The notes beneath the pieces are model-generated. The model worked only from the letters and a program-made list of their open reading frames with translations, did not search any database and had not been told where the DNA came from. DNA of 64,000 bases from Albula goreensis (Eukaryota; Chordata; Actinopteri; Albuliformes; Albulidae). The position numbers and the translations under genes are program-made. This document shows, in pieces, positions 11,335 to 22,401 of this stretch (position 1 is the stretch's first letter; every line of letters begins with the position of its first letter). The stretch spans positions 19,104,906 through 19,168,905 of the forward strand of contig CM040745.1 in the NCBI GenBank assembly GCA_022829145.1, read 5' to 3'.

Positions 11335-12516
11335 CATTATTGATTCAATGTATTATTGATCAATTATGAGTAGAACTATCCAATTGGATGTTCAAATGTT
11401 TCTTGGGCAAGTGTGTGCTGCTACATCATTGCTTTATTCACCAAAGAGCTAGAAAATAGTCTTGGGTTGACTGTAGGTGTGACATTTGCATTTCGAGTCT
11501 GCTGCTGTTATTTCTCATAATGAGAACTAAATAAGTGTTAATGTTAGAAAAGTTGGTCATCATGAAGTTAAAAAACCAAATAAATCAGTGAGAGACACAG
11601 TCAGAAAATTAGGTGTATCAAAATCAACTGTCTGGCACATAATGAAGAAGCAAGAACACACTAGTGAGCTCAGTGTCCAGGTAGACAATGGACAACCACT
11701 GCAGTGGATGACATGTGGAAGGGAGAAAAGAACCCCTTAACAACTGTTAACAGATCAATAACAGTCTCTAAGGTGTAGGCACAGAAGTGAACAAGACTAC
11801 TATCAGGAGAAGACTGCACCAGCATAACCTCTGAGGGTTCACTAAAAGATGCAAACCCATGGTAAGCCTCAAGAATGGAATGGCAAGGTATCAGTTAGCA
11901 AAAAAGTGCATTAAAAAGTTCTGAAACAAAGTGTTATGTACAAATGAGACAAAGATCAAAGCATACCCTCTCAACTGCCAAACATCGTGGAGGTGGTGTT
12001 TCAGCTTGGACATGAATGGCTGCCAATGGAACAAGCTCACGTGTGTTCTGCTGTTGGCAGCAGCAGGATGAATGTGGAAGTATGCAGAAACATCACGTTT
12101 GCTTGAATCCATGTAAATGGATAAAAAGTCATGGGATGACACTTCATTACGCAGCAGTGATTCTAAACATACACCCAAAGCAACCACAGAACTCTTTTAA
12201 AGGTTGCAGACGTAAGGTAATCGTTAACTGAAAGGATTTGCAGCCAAATTTTATATGCAATGTCTTTATTTAATTTTTTGTTAATTTGTCCAATTACTTT
12301 TTGCCCCCTAAAATTTTGAGACTATGTTTGAAAAGGCTATGATTCTTACCATGTTTATTTGATGTGGATGTAAACACCCTCAAAGTAAAAGTGAAAGTCA
12401 GCATGTTAAACGTATAGTAATTTCAAGTCCAATATGCTGGGTTACAGAATCAAAACATCAAAAAATGTGTCACTGTCCAAATATTGACATACCATGCTGC
12501 ATGTCTTGGCAGTGTA

Positions 12517-12860
12517 TAAGCTAAAGGTAAATGCAGAAGGAAGAAAATCAGCAGTGCAGATTGTGTTATATACATGACCCTTAATATAAACTGCTTTTCA
12601 TTTTTTTCAGCTGCTAATAATATTCATATTATAATAAAAAAATGATCATCACCATTGGCATAATTATGCAACCATACAATGACACTAGCATGATCATAAC
12701 CAATCTACAAATTCTAAATACCATATTCATCCATATTGAGCCCTGTATCACACTGGGTTAAATCAGGCAGCAGCAATTTACTCAATCTGGCATAGAACTC
12801 CATTCCTGCATTCATGTTTGTATGAGAGACATGACAAACAATACCAAAATAAGTAATTTC
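12517..12860. other. AT-rich spacer, nothing recognised
   Basis: Ordinary AT-rich DNA to the right of the Tc1 element. Confidence 0.4.
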
Positions 12861-13640
12861 ACTGTCACCCAGGTGGCAGGGTTCCCTGAGGTAATTTTAT
12901 TGAAAAACAGCAACCTGTTATGAATAATTATCTCCCAACCACAGCCACCTGGCCTGGGCTTTAAAAATAGACAGAAAACGTTGGGAGTGATGATTAGTTA
13001 TTACACTGGGAGACCACATAACCCTAGACCACCTGATTTCCATTCCCCTCGCTCTACCTTCCTCCCACCCAGCCCTGATCGCTCTATCAATAGCTAGGCA
13101 CCTGCTTCCTGTCATTAGAAACAGAGAGGCGGCACCTGTAAGTGCTTACATCACACACCAACATCCCAAATCATCTCTAAAGTTGAAGAGGAGCATTATG
13201 CACTTAATGGGACTTCACAGTTGTGTTAGCTTCTGGGCCACTCTCCAAGAGAACGAATTCCAAAAGCACCAACAGGGGAGGGTGTCATACAGGATATAAC
13301 GACTGCAGAGCGAGACTCGCGGCGGATGCTTCTACTTTTTTCCCTCTTCTTCTCTGAGAGAGGAGTGAAAGGCATTGTGGAGTCAAGGATGGAAGGGCGT
13401 CTGATTAATGCCAATGCAACGGGATTCGCTCTGCTTATGGGGTTTCGCATTTAAGTGTTATTGATTCGATTCTGGGGGGAAAAATGGTTACTTTTTTCCC
13501 AGCCACTGGTTTGGGGTCAAATCTTTCGATGGGAAGAAGAATGGGGCTTCACTGTGGGGGGTGGGGAACTGGTCAAGCAAGAAATGGAGACATTCCTCTG
13601 CCGGTCACAGTGGCGTTAGGTTAATGCTGGTGTAAAACGT
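12861..13640. promoter_or_regulatory. candidate conserved noncoding island
   Basis: A G+C-richer, repeat-free block of about 780 bp. It carries two imperfect CTCF-core-like strings: CACCCAGGTGGCAGG at 12866-12880 on the plus strand, and CAGCCACCTGGCC at about 12952-12964, which is the motif on the minus strand. The two face each other about 80 bp apart. A 74-codon minus frame at 13226-13450 has no recognisable domain. The motif matches are partial. Confidence 0.3.
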
Positions 13641-14690
13641 GCTTTTACCAGCAATCGAATGTGACACATTGCCACATGCTCTGCCACTCAGGACTCCATC
13701 ATACCATCCAGCTGCCAAAAAAACAAGTGAGACTCACATGTGAGGTGGGTGATAAGCATTCAGTTTTCACAAGCCGCTTCCATGCACTCCAGCCAAAGAT
13801 TCGGAAGGTCAAATGAAGTTGCAATATATGAGCATGTGGATGTAAAGTTATGAGGCTGAACATGCACAATGCTGTCCTGTAACACAAGCCCTGTACCTTG
13901 CTGATACTTTTTATTCATCTGGTACACATTATCAAGGAATGCCATCATTGTTGGCTAATCTGTGAACCCTGCATTTCTGTATGTGACTATCCTGTGGGTG
14001 CGACTATGCATTAAATTTAAACACAAAAGGCTAGGAAGGCACTAAGTGATGAGTGATACTAAGCAGATAGAGCAATGGGTGTGAAATGAATCACTCCCAA
14101 ACATTTCCATCGTCGCCAAGGTCTATGAAAGTATATCTTCACATTTTAACAGACAAAAGACCCAGGCATTGAACCACTGATTGTGACATAGAGTGCCAAT
14201 TACATTATACTGCAAGCAATATTCTCTAAGCCTCTGCCAGTGTAATGTAATTATCATTTTTTGTTGATGCTGCTGAAACGGAGAAAGCGGTGTTTTAACC
14301 AAAGCAATTCAACCACAACATAAAGATGTAGGCACAATCTCAAACAATGATCTAAAAAGTGTACAGATACACTTCCAGGTTTTAGAAAAAAAGGCTTCGA
14401 TTTATCAGGTATAACAGGATAGCTCTCAGTGAGCAGACTTGAATCTTTTTGGTTTCTGTCATTTCAAAAAAGGTGCCACTGCAATATGACAGTAATTAAC
14501 AGCTGACAAAAATATCCCTGCTTTAGCTAGAGGTGGGAAATCACAAAGCCATGTTATTTTCTCATTAATTTACTATTTGCTCTCTTTAACTTGGGGAGAC
14601 GGGAGACCTTAGGTACAAACTTAATAAGGCACCATACTGTTCTGTGGCATATTTGCACCACATACAAATCAACCCTTAAGTTACTTTCAT
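13641..14690. other. mixed spacer, nothing recognised
   Basis: Mostly AT-rich unique DNA with somewhat more complex parts near 13690-13960 and 14100-14260. No gene, mobile element or repeat array was recognised. Confidence 0.4.
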
Positions 14691-14790
14691 ACAGGTTTGC
14701 TTTCACTCCCGTTGGGCTGTGACTCAGTGTGCGATTAATCCAGCCCTTAGAATCGGAATTTAAATGATCAGACCTTGAACCTGAAAGATA
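14691..14790. promoter_or_regulatory. small motif cluster (AP-1 and OTX/PITX-like)
   Basis: TGACTCA at 14720-14726 is a perfect AP-1 core. GATTAATCC at 14733-14741 contains a bicoid-class TAATCC site overlapping an inverted TAATC. The close spacing is suggestive, but each motif alone is common. Confidence 0.25.
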
Positions 14791-15200
14791 TAATTTGTTT
14801 TGCTGTAGGTGGCAGGATGCAGAAGTTTTTATAGCTCAGATGTGTGTCCTTGTTGATGACAGAGACAGTGCTATCCACTATTAAAACATTTATTTAGGGG
14901 AAAAAAATGGATTATGTATACACCCAGTAGTTGCCTCAATTGCTTAGTAGTTGCCATCATTGACATTTTAAATAGTATCCGTTTATACAGTGGGATATTT
15001 ACAGAAGCAATTATATCAAACTTCCACTTATTTACATTTAAGCAAATAATACTGCAGCTTAAGTTTTAGATAACAAAAAAGAAGCATTATCCTACTGGAA
15101 TTTACAGTAAGATGTACATATCAGTAGTAGGTTTCCAACTATTATCTGAAATTGTAATTTTTCTTATTTGTTAAGCATTTTGATCCACACATTTATGTTT
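14791..15200. other. AT-rich spacer, nothing recognised
   Basis: AT-rich unique DNA without identifiable elements. Confidence 0.4.
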
Positions 15201-15800
15201 TTGGTTTTATGTATACACTGATCTGTGGATCCTCAAGCTTGTTTTCTGTGTTTCCAAAGCACCGTGCTCTGTTAACCTTGCCATTGTTTTTCATGCTGAA
15301 AGAAACCAAACAAAGGTTCATCTCAGAGCTTCCCAGACTCCTCAGGGGGTTTGCAGAACACGGATTTGTCATTCGCATGTTTGTTCTTTAATAAAATCAA
15401 AGCCAGCAGACGGGCTTGTCGCACGGATGCAAGCCCCTTTGTCGGAATCTTGATTTACTCCATGCTCTGATCTCGGTAACATTAATCGAGGGAATAGGTG
15501 CCATTAGGCCTGCATATTTAAAACCACCTAAATGCGAGTAGCAGGTGGTGCACAATGCGTCTTGTTGTTATTAGTTCACACAGTCAAGATGGCAGATTTC
15601 ATAATGCTTTCAAATGGCGCATAACAGAAAAGCCTCCCAGGACTGCCAAGAACAATTTTGCTCTGAGCCAGAGTAGCAGAGCAGGCTCTACCTTATACCT
15701 TTCGTTTAAAAACACTTTCTTGAAAGCACGGCTGGGGATATGTTATCGAACTGATATCACCTCACCATCAGAGCCAGGCTGCATATAGCTGGTGCTGTCC
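15201..15800. promoter_or_regulatory. candidate conserved noncoding island
   Basis: A G+C-richer block free of simple repeats. It includes AAGATGGC at 15586-15593, a YY1-type core. Two overlapping frames on opposite strands (15193-15378 and 15209-15391) are open without protein similarity. Regulatory role inferred from composition and contrast with the flanks. Confidence 0.3.
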
Positions 15801-15945
15801 ACTGCATGGAGTTGTATACATTTTCCATTATTTATTCATTTTGCAGTGGCATACTGGAGAAATTGAGATCACTAAATATTCATGAATAGAAAGCAATAGG
15901 TTAGCTGCAGTGCACCATTTCACTTGTTTTGTATGAAATTCTAAA

Positions 15946-15976
<31 letters not shown>

Positions 15977-16180
15977 TTACTTTGTGTCAACAAGAAAATA
16001 TCTGTCTTTAAATATATATAGGACACATACAGATCAAATAAAGTATTTGACTGTTGAACCAGTAATTTTAGATTAATATTTTATTTTCTGAGAAAATATA
16101 AGAAATGAACAACTGAACAACAGCTACATATATATTACATTAACATTACACAAAGATTTTATTTTCCATTGGATGCACAA
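15801..16180. other. AT-rich spacer with a TA array
   Basis: AT-rich DNA that includes the microsatellite at 15945-15978. Nothing else was recognised. Confidence 0.4.
15945..15978. repeat. (AT)n microsatellite followed by a T run
   Basis: Twelve AT units run directly into a T tract of about 11. Confidence 0.9.
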
Positions 16181-16860
16181 GGCCCATTGCGGTGTGTCTC
16201 CAGCTCAGTCAGAATCAACACACAGACTCCAGACGATTGATGATACCAACCTTCATCCCTGCATTTGTGATGAAATCTAATGCTTGGAAGAAAAAGCCAG
16301 ACTGACCACCTGTGCCGTGAATGGTTCACTTGCAAAATAATAAAGAAAACAAATCTGGCGAGCCAAAAAAGTGGTACTCAGAAATGAGCTTTGACACCGT
16401 CTCTCTTCCTCTCTCCCCTCCCCTTCCTCTCTCTCCCTCTCTCTCACATACACTCACACACACACACACATACACACACAAACACAGAAACTGGGAAAGC
16501 TAAGGGCCATGTTGGAGAAAAGAACCGGCAACATCTGCAGTCTCCGTTGTTGATAGCATGTTTGCCAGCTTGGAGACAGATCACAGACTGAGAAAGATGC
16601 TGGAGTCCGGGCTCTACCTCTTGGCCACCCTCTCTCAGATCCGTACTTCCAAGCCTCCTAGCTACCACCTGTTAGTTAATTTGCAGCGACTAAAAGGACA
16701 CCCTGATTCTCTGAAGTCAACTCTCACTCTCGGCCTCCCTCCACCAGATTTGGCGATCCAGAGTTATCGCTCTTGTCGTCTTCTGTCGCAGCTCAGCTTT
16801 GAAGTGAGAGGGCTGAAATCACACACCCCTGTCCGTTTACCACGGGAAAAACCCCAATGA
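16181..16860. promoter_or_regulatory. G+C-richer island around a CT/CA microsatellite
   Basis: On both sides of the microsatellite the DNA is more complex than the AT-rich flanks. A 100-codon frame (16558-16860, plus) lacks any domain I recognise and has no convincing splice or start context, so I do not call it a gene. Confidence 0.22.
16399..16486. repeat. compound (CT)n and (CA)n microsatellite
   Basis: An interrupted CT-rich tract (16399-16445) passes into a CA tract (16446-16486). The open frames across it on both strands are artefacts of the repeat. Confidence 0.85.
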
Positions 16861-18380
16861 CATGGGAGTTGGCAAAGGACAGAGCTGTTAATGTATGAGT
16901 TAGTTAGATACACTAATTAGCCCAGAATGCACAGAGAGACAGATACCCAAAATGTTTAAAGTAAAAGGGCACTGTTCATTAAATACAGAAAGCAACGCCT
17001 CTGCAATGCAAAGTTTTTAAATGCAAATTGCACAGTTATTCAGACCAAACTGGGAACACATTCTTTGCCTTTTATCTAGCACTGTGCTACTCCTGACTGC
17101 TCTTTTGTTTCAGGTTTATTGAGTTAAAGCCTGACATTACCAACCTACAAACAACACACAATATTTAATCAATGTGAAAATCTGACTTAAGTAAACATAG
17201 TTTTTTTTCTTATGTAAATGCTGTCAATGAGTTTGACAGTCCTGTTTCAAACAGCGGTCAGGGGTATTATCTAATATGCTGATCCTGTAAATTAACTAAA
17301 AATATAACTTTAAATGACATCTGTCATAAACCCATCAGTGGTGTGGTGTCATAAATCATAATTTGTTTCACCTTTGAGATTTCCCTTATGTTGTTCCTTT
17401 GAGATATTGTGAGAGAAAAATGGCTTCTTTGTTGACCCGGGGGAAATCCTTATGCTCACGGTTTCCACACTGCGATTGGCTCATCATGACAACCATGTAA
17501 TGCATATGCAAATTCACCATTAGTAAAATAAAGAGCTTCAATATGAGGCAGTGTATTTGAGAGAAACATCATATACTTGTGGCATGTATCTTTGCACATT
17601 TCACCCACAAAGGTCTCAATATTAAGATCTGATAGCTTTATTTACATAAGCATTCAAGTGCATATATGCTCATATATCACTTTAAAGAGAGTAAGTGCTC
17701 AAGACAATGTAATCATGTAATGCTATTAAATCTCTTGCATTTAGGTGTTAATGGATATATGAATACTGCATTCACAGCCATTGAAGGAAATTGTAACTGC
17801 TTCAAATGCTTCTTCTGAACGGTAGTGGTGGTCTGTGTGGATTTTCACACTGGCAAATGTGCTTTTGGATAGAGATACTGCTTCTCTCTTGCATGGTGTC
17901 AACATTGATTTTTTTCTGTTTTAATGGGTAAATAAATTCTTTAAAGCCTCCTCTAGCCCACAGCAAGCTTGAAATTCCTGGGTTTCAAAGTTTTGAAGTA
18001 ACTTTAAATTTAGAGTGCTCCAATCTCCAAGGGTGAGCCCAAGAAAACGCTCACCTCTGAAGGTATCTGCTCACCTTTGGAAGAAAAAGGAAATGTAACG
18101 TGCCTATATGAAGTCCAGACGCCTTTTATGGCTTTGGAAAAAAATCAATATCATATCTTACAGCTGGAAAATGTACTTCGGCAAAGTAAGTTTATTTCAG
18201 ACCCTCTCCCTGGAAATGAAGTTACCAGAGAATAAAATTGGCACTCTCATGTCATGCAGGTAATGCTACAGTTCTGTGACTTCCAAAATCTACAGCCATT
18301 TAAATCAAAATACTGGTAAAAATGTCACTGCCTGTTTTCAATGCTATTAAAATGGCAAAGACCAAGCTATCTGAATCATC
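16861..18380. other. mostly AT-rich spacer with two octamers
   Basis: Octamer ATGCAAAT occurs at 17021-17028 and 17506-17513. The second lies in a small G+C-richer patch (about 17400-17540) that also has an inverted CCAAT core, ATTGG, at 17475-17479. No gene or mobile element seen. Confidence 0.35.
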
Positions 18381-18700
18381 TCAATAAATTAGGACATTGT
18401 GCATGTAAGCAGTGGTTTGTGCATTCTTTTAGTTCAATTATCAGGCTTGCTCCCCTTGCCCTGCTTGTATACAGGAGGTGTGAAGTGGGGAGGCATCATT
18501 GAGGGACCCGGCTCTCCATTATGCAGGTCTGTTCCTGTACCGTCTGTTGCCTCCTCTTCACACCTCATATTGCCTTATTGCTGGGTAAGACCCACGCGAG
18601 GCATACAGCACCAGGCAGCTACAGCACTGGTCTGAGGTTGGGATGCTGAAACCCCGACTGTAGGCCCAGTGGTTCCTGTTCCATTATTGCTACACATATG
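18381..18700. other. G+C-richer stretch, unidentified
   Basis: More complex sequence than its surroundings, crossed by frames on both strands without recognisable protein features. It could be a conserved noncoding element or part of an old repeat. Confidence 0.2.
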
Positions 18701-19691
18701 GACACAAGTCACTAAACAGGCCAGTCTGAATTTTGCATGCCATATAAAGGAATACAACAAGCATGTCAGGTTCATAGAGAGTCTGCCAAAGATGGGCAGT
18801 GGGAGGTATTTTTTTAAATGGTTGGTGTATCACTTGCTAAAGCTGCATAGAGAAAATTATTATAGATTGTTGCTCTCTTACAGTACCTTCACCTTATCTG
18901 TTGGCAGTGCATTTATAGACTGCAAGCAGTGACCGGAATAATTAATGATTTTTTTGCACTGAAGGTTTGACATTATGCACAACAAAGGTCAGTTCCCAGG
19001 TCTTTCACATCAATGGTATTTCATCAGATAAATTAACCAGTTAGTCAGGAAAACCAGTTGATGTACATAAGGGTATGTTTAGAGCAGTTCTTTAATTTGT
19101 AATTGAGAGACCTGCAAGCTTGAAATAGAAGTGTAGGTTTGCCTTAAACATGCTGCTGCAATTCTCCTTAAGCTTTTTGGACTGCTTCACATCTGTGATC
19201 TGCAGAAAATGTTCATGATCCAAAGTAACAATTTATCGATGTTGTTCTCTGAATGAATGATAATTATAGTAAAAGGCTTACATTTGAAGTTAAATTGTAT
19301 ATGAGGTATGATTTTAGTGTTGTATACCTCTGAAGACCAACAACTCCTCCCCCCTGCCCCCATCCCCTGACACACCCTGACCCTTCAGTTACATGGATGG
19401 CAATAAATGTTCACCGTGCAAGCTTATGTCCAGACAAAACCAAACAAATAGAGAGATGTTTTTATATTTCCTGTGACCCCCATGAATTATGCATGGAGTT
19501 CAGTACCTGAGTATGGACATCTGTAATCTGGGATGTGGGCGCATACATGAAAAATGCACCACTACAGAATGGCCTGCCCTCAGAGTCTTCACCCAAGTGC
19601 TCCAGCGTCTCGCTGTACCTTGGAGGCAATAAGGTGAGCAGCTGTGCAGCACAGTGGATGAAAGAGGAGCATCAGTAGGCCTGAGCAGTGG

Positions 19692-19742
<51 letters not shown>

Positions 19743-20020
19743 GGTCTATGTGTCTGCTCACCAAGAGGAATTATTTGTGCCTGGGGCCATTCCCCTCCTC
19801 CTCATCTACCCATGCAACCTGAATCCTTTTAGAAGGGAACTGGAGTGCATGCAAGTGAGATAATCAAGTAAATCAACTGTGCTGGGTCAGAATTTCCCTC
19901 TGTCTGACACATAAATATTAAGTGTGTTAGTATTGTTGGTGAAACGAATATGCGTAAATGCAATGCAGCAGTAATCTGCAGTGATGCCACTGGAAAGTAT
20001 CTGTATTCCTCTTCTTGCTT
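18701..20020. other. mixed spacer with a TG microsatellite
   Basis: AT-rich and moderate-complexity DNA. Apart from the array at 19693-19740 and short C runs around 19349-19367, I see nothing identifiable. Confidence 0.4.
19693..19740. repeat. (TG)n microsatellite
   Basis: About 24 TG units with one TA interruption near the start. The VCVCVC peptide read through it is a repeat artefact. Confidence 0.95.
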
Positions 20021-20660
20021 GTGTGTGGATCGGACAGATGGGTCAGTGTTCTAGGTGTGAAGTGTGTGTAGAGGGGATGGAGAATGTGTAACGTATGAAG
20101 GCCTTGTGTTGTGTGTGTTTGGCCTTGCTCATTAGCATGCCCCTCTCCCTCTCTGAAAGCGATCGTTTTCTTCCAAAAGGAGGAGAGAGTGAGAAAAAGA
20201 ACAGGCAACCACATCACCCTCCTCTGAAGTTCCTCCCGAGCTTGCCAGCACGTGGTGACCTGTGCAACACCTTTACCAGGACAGATGGTGGGGAAGGGGG
20301 CGGCGTGAGCAGCAGAAATCTGCCAGAACAATCTGCTGCTAGCAGGTGTCGGCTAATTGTCTCCGAGCACAGGCAGCGATGAGCGCGCCAGCGCTACCTG
20401 AGTGGAAACAAATATCTTCATTTACCCCTGCCTCGTCGAGGGAGCGCGCTTCCAAGAGCCGGAACATAATAAGCAACCAGAACAAGGAGGAACTAGAGGG
20501 GGAGGCACAAACATGGCTTTGTCAATTAAAGAAAGGCTGCAGTGTTCCCATCCCGACACGCCACATCACAGCTGTGTATAGAAAAGGGCCCAATGACAAT
20601 ATATATCAATATACTGACTGTAAGGAAAAAGCGAAGAGAACAAGCACAAGGACACTGGAC
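20021..20660. promoter_or_regulatory. strong CpG-containing island, candidate conserved element
   Basis: One of the most G+C- and CpG-rich non-repeat blocks in the window, especially 20330-20460. Three frames of 95-134 codons overlap here on both strands, which fits a locally stop-poor composition. A regulatory element or unannotated promoter is possible; no TATA or initiator pattern was decisive. Confidence 0.3.
20095..20382 (+). CDS. 95-codon frame with signal-peptide-like start, doubtful
   Basis: The frame begins MKALCCVCLALLISMPLSL, a short basic N-terminus followed by a hydrophobic core and small residues, which is what a secretory signal peptide looks like. The remainder is polar and proline-rich, with a GESEKKNR dibasic stretch. 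The start context is weak (C at -3, A at +4), no splice structure or poly(A) signal was identified, and overlapping frames on the other strand are equally long. I do not recognise a family. It is recorded only because the N-terminal pattern is unusual for random sequence. Confidence 0.1.
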   Translation: MKALCCVCLALLISMPLSLSESDRFLPKGGESEKKNRQPHHPPLKFLPSLPARGDLCNTFTRTDGGEGGGVSSRNLPEQSAASRCRLIVSEHRQR

Positions 20661-21340
20661 AAATGGGGTTGGTAGTTTAAGATCTCATTTGCTTTCAAAA
20701 CAATTTGACTAAATTGAGCATTTATGAAACGCTTGCTGATTTTGGTGAGAGGATAGACAAAGAAAAAGGGAGAGCAAAGCACTGGACATAAATGATTGGG
20801 AACCCCGGTGTTAGTACCATTGTGCCTGTCTAAAAGCTCTATGTTCAGAACCTTTATCAAGACAGCATTTGTGGGGACACAGACTGCAGGGGGCAGTGTC
20901 AAATTTGTTCAGCTGGTATCTTTCCCCTTTCACTATTTTTCTAAAAGTGCATAGCATTCCCCCCTTGTACATATACAAAAACACCCTGCTTTCTCGGGGA
21001 AGGATTGTGCTCTGTTTATTTTCAGGGAATTTATTGTCCGGGTATAGCTTGCTGCAGATGTCTATGTCCATTGAAAGAGACGTATATGGAAAAAAACGCT
21101 CGAGTATTATGAAATGAATCAATAAAAAATTCCCCAAACCCTGAAATGTAAATAGATAAAAATAAAGAACAAACTGAAATTCTCACATATGAAAAGAACA
21201 CTTATCATTTGGTACCACCTGCACGGCCACTCCCCTCCCCTTGAAAAGAGGTCTTCATGTTTCCACTCATTTTTTATTCTGTTTACAGTTTTATTAAATT
21301 TTTGAAGAAAGTTACGGTTGTTTTCAATCATGTTTGGCTC
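20661..21340. other. spacer with a CTCF-like motif
   Basis: Mostly AT-rich sequence. ACTGCAGGGGGCAGT at 20883-20897 (plus) agrees with the CTCF core consensus at 13 of 15 positions by eye. Nothing else was identified. Confidence 0.35.
20883..20897 (+). promoter_or_regulatory. candidate CTCF binding core
   Basis: ACTGCAGGGGGCAGT contains the AGGGGGC centre and the following R-S-Y positions of the CTCF core, with mismatches only in the first and third positions. A single match in 64 kb may be chance. The flanking upstream motif of CTCF was not evaluated. Confidence 0.3.
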
Positions 21341-22060
21341 AATATTGCAATATTGTATTACCATTTCCTCCTTGCAGGAACTGCTTTGGGAGGAGGCCTA
21401 ATCTATTTTTAAATCTGTATAAGGCACTAGCTCTTTAAAAGCCTCTCTGGATTCTGATTGATCCCTACTCTCCACTCTTCCCATGCTCCAGTCCATTAAG
21501 GCTTGCAACTGTGTGCAACACATGTTACCAGAGACTGCTAGCATAACTGTGCCTTTTTTCCCCTAGTTCCAGACCATAAGGAACCAAATCAGGTTAGAGC
21601 ATGCTGCTTCTCAAAAAGCCCCCGTTGCGATCCGAGCTTTCCTCCTATCTATATTTCAAGCCCGAATGGCAACGGTAAATACCCAGGCTGCTCTGTCTCT
21701 CCTCTCTTTCTTTATTTCTCTTTCCTCCACTCCCTAATGTTTTTTTTGCCATTTCTCTTGCCTCTCATTTCACCCTCAGCCTGATGAGAGGCCATTAGCT
21801 AATCCAGCACCTACTGGCTCCTCTCTCCCCTGGACCAGCTGGAGAAAGACCCAGGCCCCTGCCCTGTCCGTGGGGAGGCCAGGCCGGACCAGAAACAAGC
21901 TAGGTAGAATCTGCTTCCTGCCCTTCACAGCCTGCCTGGGTGACATGGGCCCAGTCAGAATCACCAGAAAGTCAAATGAGATGACCCCCAACCCCCACTC
22001 CACCTCTTAATCTCATGCACTCAGGCACACACCACCCCAGCAGTGTAGGGCTAATGTAAA
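21341..22060. promoter_or_regulatory. candidate conserved noncoding island
   Basis: A G+C-richer, pyrimidine-rich region of about 700 bp without repeats. It contains a 108-bp stretch (21567-21674) bounded by splice-like signals. A 75-codon minus frame (21776-22003) has no recognisable domain. Confidence 0.25.
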
Positions 22061-22250
22061 CTCAGACTGTCCACAGACATGTCCTTATTCAGGAGCTTTC
22101 CTCCAATTTTATTAAATTTAATTTGCAGCGATCATTAACATAAAACATATCCTCAGAATTATGCTTCACTACCAATCTGTTATTTAGAATTTTCATTCAC
22201 ATGCTGGGTTTACATAACTATCCGTGAACAAAATTATTTAGTGACAACCA
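22061..22250. other. AT-rich spacer, nothing recognised
   Basis: AT-rich DNA leading into the trinucleotide array. Confidence 0.4.
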
Positions 22251-22319
22251 CAATAACAATAACACAGCAACAGCAGCAGCAACAACAACAACAACAACAA
22301 TAATAATAATAATAATAAC

Positions 22320-22400
<81 letters not shown>
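22251..22400. repeat. compound (CAG)(CAA)(TAA)n trinucleotide array
   Basis: A graded array: CAG/CAA units (about 22265-22299) followed by roughly 33 TAA units to 22400, with single-base interruptions. The polyisoleucine and polytyrosine frames reported by translation are artefacts. Confidence 0.95.

Positions 22401-22401
<1 letters not shown>

Larger units (their letters stand above)
9638..12514 (+). mobile_element. decayed Tc1/mariner element, interrupted by a hAT insertion
   Basis: The element begins CACTGC after TA (9636-9637) and ends GCAGTG before TA (12515-12516), as expected for Tc1/mariner insertion at TA. The left end holds the fish Tc1-type string CAGTCAGTCCATAAGTATTT near 9643. 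Transposase remnants lie on the plus strand. About 11570-11760 resembles the helix-turn-helix region. About 11975-12040 encodes KHRGGGVSAW and MAANGTS, and about 12165-12200 encodes HPKQPQNSFKG, a degraded form of the second catalytic-aspartate block. The sequence then jumps to the C-terminal block (about 12215-12250), so the region with the third catalytic residue is deleted. Without the hAT insert and one target copy, about 1331 bp remain, shorter than an intact relative. Frameshifts and stops make it inactive. Confidence 0.85.
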
